From positions 124,001 to 188,000 of the forward strand of contig NZ_JAPKNA010000002.1 in NCBI RefSeq assembly GCF_026344135.1: a stretch of 64,000 bases of DNA, in the 5' to 3' direction. The notes beneath the pieces were generated by a model. It made no database searches and was not told the DNA's origin. It saw only the letters and a program-made list of their open reading frames with translations. The position numbers and the translations under genes were made by a program. Each line of letters starts with the position of its first letter. Positions within the stretch are counted from its first letter, which is position 1. This DNA is from Alcaligenes parafaecalis. Its GTDB lineage: Bacteria > Pseudomonadota > Gammaproteobacteria > Burkholderiales > Burkholderiaceae_B. Shown here piece by piece: positions 8,610 to 17,211 of this stretch.

Positions 8610-8954
8610 ATGAAAAAATCTGCCATCCTATCCAGTGTATTAATGGCTACGGCCTTGAGTTTCGGTCTGCAAAGCGGCGCAATGGCCAATGAGGCCGGTG
8701 TCAATCAAGATCATTCTGCCACGACCGGCGAAGCCGTCAGCGACACCTGGATCACCACCAAGATCAAGGCTGATCTGGCCAGCACCAAGGATCTGAAGAG
8801 CACGGATATCTCTGTTGAGACCAATAACGGTGTTGCAACATTGACCGGTACCGTGCCCAGCGAAATTGAACAAAAGAAAGCAGTTGCCGCAACGGAAAGC
8901 GTTAAAGGTGTTGTGAAAGTTGATTCGTCGGGATTGAAAGTAAAGCCGGAATAA
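8610..8954 (+). CDS. Periplasmic BON-domain protein (OsmY-like)
   Basis: Small exported protein of 114 aa. A signal peptide (MKKSAILSSVLMATALSFGLQ..., cleavage near AMAN) is followed by one BON domain at about residues 40-112 (SDTWITTKIKADLAS, NNGVATLTGTVPS). BON domains bind membranes or phospholipids and occur in osmotic-stress proteins such as OsmY, which has two BON copies; this has one. The ribosome site ttggagaaag is well placed. A small CsbD protein follows 53 bases downstream, and both are typical of general-stress regulons. Role in envelope stress is inferred. Confidence 0.88.
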   Translation: MKKSAILSSVLMATALSFGLQSGAMANEAGVNQDHSATTGEAVSDTWITTKIKADLASTKDLKSTDISVETNNGVATLTGTVPSEIEQKKAVAATESVKGVVKVDSSGLKVKPE

Positions 8955-9007
8955 GTGATCTGGTTTCAATCCATGTTTTGAATTCCTTTTAAATCAGGAG
9001 TACGACT

Positions 9008-9205
9008 ATGAATGAAGATACGATCAAAGGTAAATGGAAGCAGTTGTCCGGTAAAATTCAGGCCAAATGGGGCAAGCTGACAAATGATGATATTGATGTT
9101 GCGGAAGGCAATACCGAATATCTGGTCGGCAAAATCCAGGAGCGCTACGGTATTGCGCGTGAAGAAGCTGAAAAGCAAGTGCGCGATTTCAACGGCGGCG
9201 CTTGA
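9008..9205 (+). CDS. CsbD-family small stress protein
   Basis: Small hydrophilic protein of 65 aa matching the CsbD family: MNEDTIKGKWKQLSGKIQ at the start, then KWGKLTNDDID and a charged second helix (YGIAREEAEKQVRDF). CsbD proteins are strongly stress- or sigma-B/sigma-S-induced in many bacteria, but their biochemical role is unknown. A tcaggag ribosome site precedes the ATG. It is followed by a strong terminator, so BON and CsbD probably form one transcript. Confidence 0.93.
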   Translation: MNEDTIKGKWKQLSGKIQAKWGKLTNDDIDVAEGNTEYLVGKIQERYGIAREEAEKQVRDFNGGA

Positions 9206-9237
9206 TGTTCCAGGCTGATTGATTCGGCCTGAAAGAA

Positions 9238-9316
9238 CGCCCTGCATCATTTCCCCTCAGCACGTGGATCAAGGTCCAAGCGCTGGGGGGAAATTACGTA
9301 AGCAGGGCGGTTTTAT
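9238..9316 (+). terminator. Long-stem terminator after the CsbD gene
   Basis: An outer stem CGCCCTGC/GCAGGGCG encloses an inner stem TTTCCCCTCAGC/GCTGGGGGGAAA, and is followed by TTTTATT. It sits between the CsbD gene and the convergent LysR gene, so it may serve both strands. Confidence 0.75.
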
Positions 9317-9371
9317 TCGTCTTTCAAGTCCTTGCTGGGCGGAATGTCATGGCTAGCGGCAAGGCACGCCA

Positions 9372-10277
9372 TCAGTCCTCGTCCATTTCCTGATAGCGCT
9401 CGACCAGATAATCCAGCAGTGCTCGCACAGCGGGCATCTGCCCCCGGCGGGATGAAAACACCGCATGAATAATTTCGCGCCGGGGTGCCCAGTCGGGAAT
9501 CAGTTTGACCAGCGAACCCTCGGCCAGTTGATCGCACACCACCAAGGTAGGTAACTGGACCACCCCTACACCAGCCAGCGCTGCAGCGCGTAATGCAGTC
9601 ATATCGGTGGTAATCAGCCGGGGCGTGTGATGCAGCAGGGCTTGTGCGCCGTCCGGGCCGAACAAGGTCCAGGTATGGCTTTGCTGTGGCAGGCCCAGTC
9701 CCAGGCTGGGGTAGTCCGCCAGATCAGCGGGCGAGCCGGGCATGCCATGCTGTTCAATTAGCGCTGGGCTGGCAATCAGGCATTGGCTGCGGTCAGACAG
9801 AACTCGCATCACCAGATCGCTGTCTTGTAGCGGTGGAGGGCGCACGCGAATGGCAATGTCCAGAGCCTCACCAATCAGGTCCACTCGCCGGTTGGTGGCA
9901 TCCAGTTGCACCGTCACATGCGGATAGCTGACCATGAAACCGGCCAACATATTACTGACATGCGCGTTCAGTAAGGTAATTGGGCAACTGATGCGCACGA
10001 CACCACGTGGTTCGGCACGGGTCAGCTCAATGGCGGCCTGAGCCGCTTCCGCCTCGACCAGCATGGCTTTGCAGTGCTCGTAATAGGTCTGGCCAATTTC
10101 CGTGACGGTAAAACGTCGGGTGGAGCGCTGGATCAGCCGTACCCCCAGGCGTTCTTCCAGTGCAGCCAGCCTGCGGCTCAAGGTGGATTTGGGCAGCCCC
10201 AGGGCGCGGCCCGCTGGCGCGAAGCCACCGTGGTCCACAATCTGAACATAGAAGTACAAGTCGTTTAAATCTTGCAT
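9372..10277 (-). CDS. LysR-family regulator divergent from pirin
   Basis: LysR-type regulator of 301 aa. The N-terminal winged helix-turn-helix (LNDLYFYVQIVDHGGFAPAGRALGLPKSTLSRRLAALEERLG) is followed by a LysR substrate-binding domain to the C-terminus. It is of the CrgA/DsdC-like subgroup whose members often sit next to pirin genes. It is transcribed away from the first pirin gene across about 108 bases that contain a perfect palindrome (10290-10305), so it probably controls pirin and the hydrolase behind it. The inducer is unknown. Confidence 0.93.
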   Translation of the reverse strand: MQDLNDLYFYVQIVDHGGFAPAGRALGLPKSTLSRRLAALEERLGVRLIQRSTRRFTVTEIGQTYYEHCKAMLVEAEAAQAAIELTRAEPRGVVRISCPITLLNAHVSNMLAGFMVSYPHVTVQLDATNRRVDLIGEALDIAIRVRPPPLQDSDLVMRVLSDRSQCLIASPALIEQHGMPGSPADLADYPSLGLGLPQQSHTWTLFGPDGAQALLHHTPRLITTDMTALRAAALAGVGVVQLPTLVVCDQLAEGSLVKLIPDWAPRREIIHAVFSSRRGQMPAVRALLDYLVERYQEMDED

Positions 10278-10289
10278 GGCGTTTTTATC

Positions 10290-10305
10290 GTTCCATAAAT
10301 GGAAC
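10290..10305. promoter_or_regulatory. Palindromic operator between LysR and pirin
   Basis: Perfect inverted repeat GTTCCAT-AA-ATGGAAC, 13 bases upstream of the LysR start codon and 81 bases upstream of the pirin start. Its position in the divergent promoter region suits a LysR binding site acting on both genes. Confidence 0.65.
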
Positions 10306-10385
10306 AGAGATGGCAGATTTAGGGGGCTACTGGTGTTGTCGTCCCGAGTTTATTCTGTCTCTTATGTTGAAACAAGGAGATGGAC

Positions 10386-11264
10386 ATGAAGAAAATTCTT
10401 GGTATCTATAGCGCTCCCCGTCCTCACTGGGTGGGCGACGGCTTCCCCGTTCGCTCCCTGTTTTCGTACCACACACACGCAAAACAGTTGAGCCCCTTCC
10501 TGCTGATGGATTACGCCGGGCCTGCCGAGTTTGCACCTAGCAACAACAAGCGCGGTGTCGGTCAGCATCCACACCGGGGTTTTGAGACCGTCACCATCGT
10601 CTACAAGGGCGAAGTGTCGCATCACGACTCCACCGGCCAGGGCGGCACCATTGGCCCCGGCGATGTGCAGTGGATGACGGCCGGTTCGGGCATCTTGCAC
10701 GAGGAGTACCACTCCGACGCTTTTGCCCGTTCGGGCGGCACGCTGGAGATGGTGCAACTGTGGGTAAACCTGCCTGCCAAGGACAAAGGAGCCCCCGCTG
10801 GCTACCAGGCCATTACCGACCAGCAAATTCCTGTGGTCGCACTGCCTGATGCCGCTGGCATGGTGCGTGTGATCGCTGGAGAAAGGGACGGAGCCGCTGG
10901 CCCTGCCAAGACCTTCACTCCCATGAATGTATGGGACATGCGTCTGAATCAGGGTGGGATTGCCGAGCTGGAAAGCCCAGATGGCTGGACCGCTGCTTTG
11001 GTGGTGCTGCAAGGCACGGTGCTGGTCAATGGCCAAAGCGTGGCACGTGAAGGGCAGTTGGTGGTGCTGGACCGGGCAGGTAGCCAGTTCAGTGTCGAGG
11101 CCAATAACGATGCCGTGGTTCTGCTGATCAGTGGTCAACCGATTGATGAGCCCATTGTGGGTCACGGTCCTTTTGTCATGAATAGCAAGCAAGAGATCTT
11201 GCAGGCTATGGATGACTTCAATAGTGGTCGCTTCGGTGCCATGGCACCCACACCGGCCTCGTAA
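10386..11264 (+). CDS. Pirin-family protein (first copy)
   Basis: Cupin-fold pirin of 292 aa. The N-terminal cupin carries the metal site (GQHPHRGFETVTIVYKGEVSHHDS ... GILHEE), with the usual His-His-His-Glu ligands. Some pirins act as quercetin dioxygenases, others as redox-sensing co-regulators. The ATG at 10386 is chosen because AAGGAG at 10374-10379 is correctly spaced for it and would overlap a possible ATG at 10380. It is divergent from the LysR gene, and an isochorismatase-fold hydrolase and a second pirin follow on the same strand. Confidence 0.93.
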   Translation: MKKILGIYSAPRPHWVGDGFPVRSLFSYHTHAKQLSPFLLMDYAGPAEFAPSNNKRGVGQHPHRGFETVTIVYKGEVSHHDSTGQGGTIGPGDVQWMTAGSGILHEEYHSDAFARSGGTLEMVQLWVNLPAKDKGAPAGYQAITDQQIPVVALPDAAGMVRVIAGERDGAAGPAKTFTPMNVWDMRLNQGGIAELESPDGWTAALVVLQGTVLVNGQSVAREGQLVVLDRAGSQFSVEANNDAVVLLISGQPIDEPIVGHGPFVMNSKQEILQAMDDFNSGRFGAMAPTPAS

Positions 11265-11417
11265 AGCAAGTGGAAGAGGGGAGCTAGGCCTGCCCTCTTC
11301 ATCCAAGCTGACATGTTCCGCAAAGTTGATTCGCAGCGCTAATACCCCCCAGCGCTGCTGCTGTACCGGGTGCAGTTTTGCACCCACCTCTTTCAATCAC
11401 CGTTAAGGAAAACTGAG

Positions 11418-12044
11418 ATGACGACGCCTTACAAACGACTGGACAAAGACCAAGCCGCTGTACTACTGGTAGATCACCAAACCGGGCTGCTGTCTCTGGT
11501 ACGCGATATTGATCCCGACAAGTTCAAGAACAATGTGCTGGCGCTGGCGGATCTGGCCAAGTACTTCAACTTGCCCACGATTCTGACCACCAGCTTTGAA
11601 GAAGGCCCTAATGGTCCTTTGGTTCCCGAGCTGAAAGAAACCTTTCCGGACGCTCCTTACATTGCTCGCCCTGGCCAGATCAATGCATGGGACAACGAGG
11701 ACTTCGTTAAAGCCATCAAAGCAACGGGCAAGAAGCAGTTGATTATTGCTGGCGTGGTAACCGAGGTGTGCGTGGCTTTCCCTGCCTTGTCGGCTCTGGA
11801 AGAAGGTTTTGACGTGTTTGTGGTCACCGATGCTTCCGGCACGTTCAACGAGTTCACCCGTCATTCGGCGTGGGATCGTATGTCTGCCGCCGGTGCGCAA
11901 TTGATGACCTGGTTCGGCGTGGCGTGCGAGCTGCACCGCGACTGGCGTAACGACGTGGAAGGTTTGGGTGCTTTGTTCTCCAACCACATCCCTGACTACC
12001 GCAACCTGATCAACAGCCACACCAAGTTCACTTCCGGTAAGTAA
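11418..12044 (+). CDS. Isochorismatase-family cysteine hydrolase (YcaC-like)
   Basis: Cysteine hydrolase of 208 aa in the isochorismatase superfamily, closest in layout to YcaC. The catalytic Asp is in LLVDHQTGL near the N-terminus and the nucleophile Cys is in VVTEVCVAFPALSA. The ATG at 11418 follows a TAAGGAAAA ribosome site; a start 16 codons earlier has none. YcaC-type enzymes have no firmly established substrate. The position between two pirins, followed by a strong terminator, suggests it ends the first pirin transcript. Confidence 0.9.
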   Translation: MTTPYKRLDKDQAAVLLVDHQTGLLSLVRDIDPDKFKNNVLALADLAKYFNLPTILTTSFEEGPNGPLVPELKETFPDAPYIARPGQINAWDNEDFVKAIKATGKKQLIIAGVVTEVCVAFPALSALEEGFDVFVVTDASGTFNEFTRHSAWDRMSAAGAQLMTWFGVACELHRDWRNDVEGLGALFSNHIPDYRNLINSHTKFTSGK

Positions 12045-12056
12045 GCGCCTTGGCGC

Positions 12057-12088
12057 AGCGCTGCTCATGATGGTGAGCAGCGCTTTTT
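12057..12088 (+). terminator. Terminator after the isochorismatase-family gene
   Basis: Perfect 11-bp stem AGCGCTGCTCA/TGAGCAGCGCT with a TGATGG loop, followed by a run of T. It separates the hydrolase from the second pirin. Confidence 0.88.
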
Positions 12089-12137
12089 GCTGGCCTTAAG
12101 CCATGCCCCTGCTACACGCATTTTTGGAGTTTGACCC

Positions 12138-13079
12138 ATGAGCACCCTCAGTTCCGAAGTCTCCGTATCCTTTGATTGTCCTGAAGACCAAAATGGCGAC
12201 AAACAGATCCAGCGCGTGACCTCACGCAGTGCACAAGTGGGTGGGGGCATTCAGGTTAGCCGCATCTTGCCGTCCTCGCAGCGACGTACGGTGGGAGCCT
12301 GGTGTTTTCTGGATCACGCCGGACCAGCCGTGTTCACTTCCGGCCCTGGTCTGCGCGTCGGGCCGCATCCGCATATTGGTTTGCAGACTTTTACCTGGAT
12401 GATTCAGGGCGAGGTGTTGCACCGCGATAGTTTGGGCCATGTGCAGGTGATCAAACCCGGCCAGGTGAATTTGATGACGGCGGGGCGTGGCATCAGCCAT
12501 ACCGAAGAATCCTTGCCCGGCGAAGACAAGCTGCATGCGGTTCAACTGTGGATTGCCTTGCCCGCCAAGGACGCCGCCTGTGAACCGGCTTTTGACCATC
12601 ATCCGGACTTGCCGCGTTGGTGTGAGGGCGAATGTGAGTTCACCTTGCTGGCGGGTACTTATGGTGATCAGCAGGCACCCAGCAAGCTGTATTCGCCGTT
12701 GGTGGGTATGGATTTGAATAGTGTGAAGGCAGGGCAGATTACGCTGAGTCTGAAGCCTGAGTTTGAATATGGGTTTCTGGTGGTGCAAGGCACCGTGGGC
12801 ATTGGCACCGAGCAGTTTCAAGCCAATGAACTGGCCTATGTAGGCCGTGGTTTGACGCAGTTGTCGCTGGAATTAAGCGCGGGCAGCCGAGTCATTTTGC
12901 TGGGCGGCGAGCCTTATACCGATGAGCTGGTTCTGTGGTGGAACTTTGTTGCTCAAAACAAGGACGTCATCACCCAGGCTCAACACGATTGGCGTGCGGC
13001 CCATGATCGTTTTGGTGTGGTGCAAGGCTATGACGGCGACCCTTTGCTGGCCCCTGATTTGCCTTGGGAAACAGCCTGA
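12138..13079 (+). CDS. Pirin-family protein (second copy)
   Basis: Second pirin, 313 aa, in the same cluster but clearly divergent from the first. It has the metal-binding cupin motif GPHPHIGLQTFTWMIQGEVLHRDS and GISHTEES. A longer N-terminal extension of about 30 residues precedes the pirin core. It lies behind a terminator, so it probably has its own promoter. Tandem pirins around a YcaC-like hydrolase suggest paired roles, but no substrate can be assigned. Confidence 0.92.
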   Translation: MSTLSSEVSVSFDCPEDQNGDKQIQRVTSRSAQVGGGIQVSRILPSSQRRTVGAWCFLDHAGPAVFTSGPGLRVGPHPHIGLQTFTWMIQGEVLHRDSLGHVQVIKPGQVNLMTAGRGISHTEESLPGEDKLHAVQLWIALPAKDAACEPAFDHHPDLPRWCEGECEFTLLAGTYGDQQAPSKLYSPLVGMDLNSVKAGQITLSLKPEFEYGFLVVQGTVGIGTEQFQANELAYVGRGLTQLSLELSAGSRVILLGGEPYTDELVLWWNFVAQNKDVITQAQHDWRAAHDRFGVVQGYDGDPLLAPDLPWETA

Positions 13080-13342
13080 TTTCTGTTTTTAGATCGGCAC
13101 GGGTGTTGAGCCCGAACCCGTTCTGCTTGCGTTGATTGTGCTGCTGATGCTTTGCCTGAATGGCCACTTTTGGGGCCATTGTTTTTGGACGAAATTTGCC
13201 TACCTTGACTGGCGGTCTGCCAGTGATCGGAGTACAAAACAGTGTGCTGGTGTGAACGAGCTAGCAGGCAATGGCCTGTTTGGGTGCTGTAAAAACCTGT
13301 GTTTGCACGACAGCGTTGAGCGATTTTTAAAAGGTAGCTGGA

Positions 13343-14083
13343 ATGCGATTGAAAGATAAAGTGGCGGTTGTTACCGGATCGGCAGCGGGTATTGGTTTGG
13401 CAACGGCCAGGAAGTTTGCCCAGGAAGGGGCGATTGTGGTGTTGTGTGATCGTAATGCGGATGCCGTCAATCAAGCAGCGCAGTCTTTAAGTGGCAATGG
13501 CGTGACCGCTGTGGGCTACACCGTGGATGTGACGGACCGTGCGCAGATTGATGCCATGGTAGCGGATGTGAAGCAAAAGTTTGGCCGCATTGATGTGCTG
13601 GTGAACAATGCCGGGATCACCAAAGACGCCAAGCTGGTCCGCATGACCGAGCAGCAATTTGACGATGTGATTGATGTGAACCTGAAAGCGGTTTTCAACT
13701 TCACCCAGGCCGTGGCCGCGGTGATGCTGGAGCAGGAGAGCGGTTCTATTCTGAATGCCTCCAGCGTGGTGGGCCTGTACGGTAATTATGGTCAAACCAA
13801 TTACGCGGCCAGCAAGTTTGGTGTCATCGGTTTTACCAAAACCTGGGCCAGAGAATTGGGCCCCAAAGGGATTCGCGTCAATGCCGTCTGTCCCGGTTTT
13901 ATCGAGACCGATATTCTGAAAACCATCCCGGAAAAAGTGCTGCAAGGCTTTCGCGATCATTGCTGGTTGCGCCGCATGGGCAAGCCTGAAGAAATCGCCA
14001 ATGTGTATGCGTTTCTGGCCTCGGATGAAGCCAGTTTCATCAATGGCACCACCCTGGAAGTGTCGGGTGGTTTGACGGTTTAA
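13343..14083 (+). CDS. FabG-like 3-oxoacyl-ACP/CoA reductase (SDR)
   Basis: Short-chain dehydrogenase/reductase of 246 aa. It shows the cofactor motif TGSAAGIG, the NNAG motif, a catalytic Ser in the SSVVG stretch, and YAASK. FabG/PhaB-type enzymes reduce 3-oxoacyl thioesters with NADPH. There are no other fatty-acid genes nearby, so this is probably an accessory or acyl-CoA-directed copy rather than the main fabG. An aaaaggtagctgg ribosome site precedes the ATG; the 260 bases upstream show nothing else recognisable. Confidence 0.85.
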   Translation: MRLKDKVAVVTGSAAGIGLATARKFAQEGAIVVLCDRNADAVNQAAQSLSGNGVTAVGYTVDVTDRAQIDAMVADVKQKFGRIDVLVNNAGITKDAKLVRMTEQQFDDVIDVNLKAVFNFTQAVAAVMLEQESGSILNASSVVGLYGNYGQTNYAASKFGVIGFTKTWARELGPKGIRVNAVCPGFIETDILKTIPEKVLQGFRDHCWLRRMGKPEEIANVYAFLASDEASFINGTTLEVSGGLTV

Positions 14084-14167
14084 TGCCGCGTAGATAAGGA
14101 TTGAATCGTTCGTAGCCTTTAGTTGGTAGCTTCTATTTAGTAATGATGGATACTGGCTACAAAAAAA

Positions 14168-14234
14168 GTCCCCACGCTACGCCTTCGGCTTGCTGCCCCC
14201 CGAGGGGGAGTTTTTGCCTTGGGGCGGCCCGGCG
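14168..14234. repeat. Dispersed GC-rich intergenic repeat
   Basis: A GTCCCCACGCTACGCC segment, a GCTGCCCCCCGAGGGGG hairpin and TTGGGGCGGCCCGGCG make up a short repeat-like element. From memory, closely similar elements are scattered between genes in many Burkholderiales genomes. Only one copy is in this window, so the repeat status rests on recall rather than on the sequence itself. Confidence 0.55.
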
Positions 14235-14242
14235 ACAAAAAA

Positions 14243-14276
14243 ACGGGTCTGAGCGTTTTGCTCAGGCCCGTTTTTA
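14243..14276. terminator. Strong terminator between FabG-like gene and proP
   Basis: Stem ACGGGTCTGAGC/GCTCAGGCCCGT (one mismatch) with a GTTTT loop, A-run before and T-run after. This allows termination from both the plus-strand reductase and the minus-strand transporter. Confidence 0.85.
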
Positions 14277-14375
14277 ATGTGCTTGTATTTAGGTGGAGAG
14301 TTAAAGGATGGGAAGATGAACCGTTGGCATTATGGATTGAGTAGATCGCACACTGCCTGCGTTCAGACGTACCCC

Positions 14376-15908
14376 TTAATCCAGCTCGGGGTGGCGGTCC
14401 ACCAGACGCTGGCGTTTTTGCTTCAAGGCTTCCAGTTCTTCCTCGGCCTTGGCAATGGCTTCTTCCACATCCTGTACGCTTTGCTCGATATGGTCATAAG
14501 CCTGTTGCAACAACTCTTTGGCTTCCTTGCGATTAGAGGCGGTTGGCGTATCGCCGCGTAGTGGGCGGTTGGCCGTTTCGGGCAGGAACAAGGCAGTAAT
14601 CAGACCTATAACACTGGCAGCCATCAGGTAGTATGCGGGCACCATCAGGTTGTCGGTACGTTCCACCAGCCAGGCGGCAACGGTAGGCGTCAGGCCCGCC
14701 ACAATAATGGCGATGTTAAAGGAAGCGGCCAGGGCGCTGTAACGCAGGCGGGTCGGGAACAGAGCGGGCAGGGTAGAGGCCATCACCCCAGTCAGGCAGT
14801 TCAGCAAAACGGCCAGAATCAGCAGGCCCAGGAAAATCTGCACATTGCTGTCGCTGCCAATAAAGTGGAAAGCGGGAATGGCAAAGATCAGCAGACCCAG
14901 ACTACCGGCCAGCAGGAAGGGCTTGCGGCCTATCTTGTCGCTGATAAAGCCCACCACAGGCTGCACAAACAGCATCCCTATCATCACCACCACAATAATG
15001 AACACCCCATGCTCTTCTGCGTAGCCCAGGCTGCTGGACAGGTAGGTGGGCATATAGGTCAGCAACATGTAGTAGGTGATATTGGTGACCAGCACCATGC
15101 CAATACAAATCAGCAGGGCTTTGCGGTACTTGGAGAAGATCTCGCGAAAGGAAACAGTGGGACGCTCTTGCAGGGCGGCACGGTCTTCCTGCTCCATCTT
15201 TTCCAGTTGCTCGGTAAAGGCAGGCGTTTCTTCGGCGGCATGACGCAAGTACAAGCCCAAAATACCCAGAGGACCGGCGATCAGGAAGGGAATGCGCCAG
15301 CCCCAATCCTGGAAGGTTTCTTCAGTCAGCGAGGTCTGCAACAGCACGACCAGACCGGCACCTAAAACAAAGCCTGCAATCGAGCCAAAGTCCAGCCAGC
15401 TTCCCAGGAAACCACGTTGCCGGTCGGGGGCGTATTCGGCCACAAAGACCGCTGCTCCGGTGTATTCCCCGCCTACGGAAAAGCCTTGGGCCAGTTTGCA
15501 CAGCAGTAGCAAGATGGGTGCCCAAAGGCCGATGGACAGATAGGACGGAATCAGACCAATCAGGAAGGTGCTGATGGCCATGATGATGATGGTCAGGGAC
15601 AGCACTTTCTGGCGTCCGAATTTGTCGCCCATCAGGCCGAAGAACACACCGCCCAATGGCCGCACCAGAAAGGGCACGGAAAAGGTCCCCAGGGCGGCGA
15701 TGGTTTGCACAGCGGGTGAAGCGTCGGGAAAAAAGACTTTACCTAAGGTAGCGGCCACAAAACCGTAGACACCAAAGTCAAACCATTCCATGGCGTTGCC
15801 CAGGGCAGCGGCGGTAACGGCTTTTTTGAGTTTGCTGTTGTCTACGACGGTGATGTCGTCAATGTGGAGCGGCTTGGCGTTGCTGGATGCCGCGGGGGAC
15901 TGCGTCAT
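14376..15908 (-). CDS. proP: ProP-like proton/osmolyte symporter (MFS, MHS family)
   Basis: Inner-membrane transporter of 510 aa from the metabolite:H+ symporter branch of the major facilitator superfamily, with 12 predicted membrane segments. Family marks are GNAMEWFDFGVYGF near the start, the loop motif GDKFGRQKVL and GFSVGGEYTG. The C-terminus ends in a charged heptad-rich coiled coil (about residues 455-510), a feature of E. coli ProP that tunes its osmotic response. Likely substrates are proline, betaine and related osmolytes. It stands alone and converges on the FabG-like gene across a terminator. Confidence 0.82.
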   Translation of the reverse strand: MTQSPAASSNAKPLHIDDITVVDNSKLKKAVTAAALGNAMEWFDFGVYGFVAATLGKVFFPDASPAVQTIAALGTFSVPFLVRPLGGVFFGLMGDKFGRQKVLSLTIIIMAISTFLIGLIPSYLSIGLWAPILLLLCKLAQGFSVGGEYTGAAVFVAEYAPDRQRGFLGSWLDFGSIAGFVLGAGLVVLLQTSLTEETFQDWGWRIPFLIAGPLGILGLYLRHAAEETPAFTEQLEKMEQEDRAALQERPTVSFREIFSKYRKALLICIGMVLVTNITYYMLLTYMPTYLSSSLGYAEEHGVFIIVVVMIGMLFVQPVVGFISDKIGRKPFLLAGSLGLLIFAIPAFHFIGSDSNVQIFLGLLILAVLLNCLTGVMASTLPALFPTRLRYSALAASFNIAIIVAGLTPTVAAWLVERTDNLMVPAYYLMAASVIGLITALFLPETANRPLRGDTPTASNRKEAKELLQQAYDHIEQSVQDVEEAIAKAEEELEALKQKRQRLVDRHPELD

Positions 15909-16160
15909 AGGGCTTCTCCGGGTGAGCAGGACGATGAGCTGCAGGTTTCGACCTGAGGGTCATCTGGGCCAGGAGGAGCACTGGCATGACGACTTTCTGA
16001 TCAGGCGAGGCTTGGAGGCGATTCTACGTCCGGCTTTGCTGTTCGTCTATCAATTGAAAGGGTCGAGCAGGCAGAGCCAAGTCGCGAGAAAAACGGGACG
16101 CGACTTGCAGTCCTTATTGTTACTGAGCCGCAGGCCGCCTCCCACGACATTTGCACATAC

Positions 16161-17105
16161 TTACAGAGCGCGGCATCCCGGCGGTAAAGGTGCTTTTTTC
16201 ACGTAGGTTCGTACTTCTTCCACCAGGGCGGCAGCAGCAGGCGTCAAATCATGTTCCTGATGGAACATCAGGCACAGGGTACGAACAAGGGTGGGAGCCT
16301 GCAGCAGCGAAAACGTCAGGCCGGGCATCAAGACCCGTTGAGCGGCCAGGGCGGGTAGCAAGGCAATGGCCAGACCACTTTGTACCAGCGCGGCTTGAGA
16401 CGTTGTACTGGAAGCTTCGTAAAAAGGGGCCGAGGCTTCAATAGGCAGATCCGGGCGCGATTGCAGCACGGCCATAATCCCGGTTTCATCCACCACACCG
16501 ACCAGCTTGCGCTCATTCAGCGCAGACCAACTGACCGTGTTATTCGCGTCGGGTGTGATCAGCTTGTCGTCGCTGCGATAGAGCACACCGAACTGATCTT
16601 CCAGCAGCGGCTGACTGTCCAGTCCTTGGACATCCGCCCAGGGACTGGTCAGACCAAAGTCAATTTCGCCCGCCACGATCTGGCGTTGAATACGGCCCGA
16701 GTTGTCATCCCGTAAATACAGCCGCACCGCCGGATGTTGCTGCGTGAAATTGGCAGCAGCCGGTGCAATCAAGTCCGTAATCGCGGATGGCGCAGCGGCC
16801 ACACTGACCCGACCGCTTTTCAGTTCTCCATAGCGCATGACGTCGCTGATCGCCCCATCAAAGTCCGCCAGCAGGCGGGTGATGCGCGGCAGGAACTCCA
16901 GGCCAATAGGCGTCAGGGATACGCGTCGGCTGGTGCGATTGAACAAGGTCGTGTTCAGGGCCACTTCCAACTGCTGAATCAGGCCCGTGACTGAGGACTG
17001 TGTTTGAAAAAGACGACGCGCAGCATGAGTGAAACTGGCCTCTTGGGCCACCGCGACAAACGCGTTCAGGTGCTTGAGCGTGATGTGCTTGGGAAGTCTG
17101 TCCAT
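16161..17105 (-). CDS. LysR-family regulator of the D-aminoacylase operon
   Basis: LysR-type regulator of 314 aa. The N-terminal DNA-binding helix is ITLKHLNAFVAVAQEASFTHAARRLFQTQSSVTGLIQQLE, and the remainder is the effector-binding domain. It is divergent from the D-aminoacylase gene; the 106-base gap is very AT-rich and holds the small palindrome TTAAT-CA-ATTAA near 17118-17129, a possible operator. It probably regulates the five-gene run to its right. The inducer may be the substrate of that pathway. Confidence 0.92.
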   Translation of the reverse strand: MDRLPKHITLKHLNAFVAVAQEASFTHAARRLFQTQSSVTGLIQQLEVALNTTLFNRTSRRVSLTPIGLEFLPRITRLLADFDGAISDVMRYGELKSGRVSVAAAPSAITDLIAPAAANFTQQHPAVRLYLRDDNSGRIQRQIVAGEIDFGLTSPWADVQGLDSQPLLEDQFGVLYRSDDKLITPDANNTVSWSALNERKLVGVVDETGIMAVLQSRPDLPIEASAPFYEASSTTSQAALVQSGLAIALLPALAAQRVLMPGLTFSLLQAPTLVRTLCLMFHQEHDLTPAAAALVEEVRTYVKKAPLPPGCRAL

Positions 17106-17211
17106 ATCATTTTCTGATTAATCAATTAACTTAAACAATTTTTCATATTAATAATACCTTTGGATAATGCGGTCAACTCCCCTTTTTGTGGGAGGGTTAG
17201 TGGAGACGTAG

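Noticed and set aside
13080..13342. 75-codon plus frame before the FabG-like gene
   Set aside because: No start signal or motif; most likely leader DNA.
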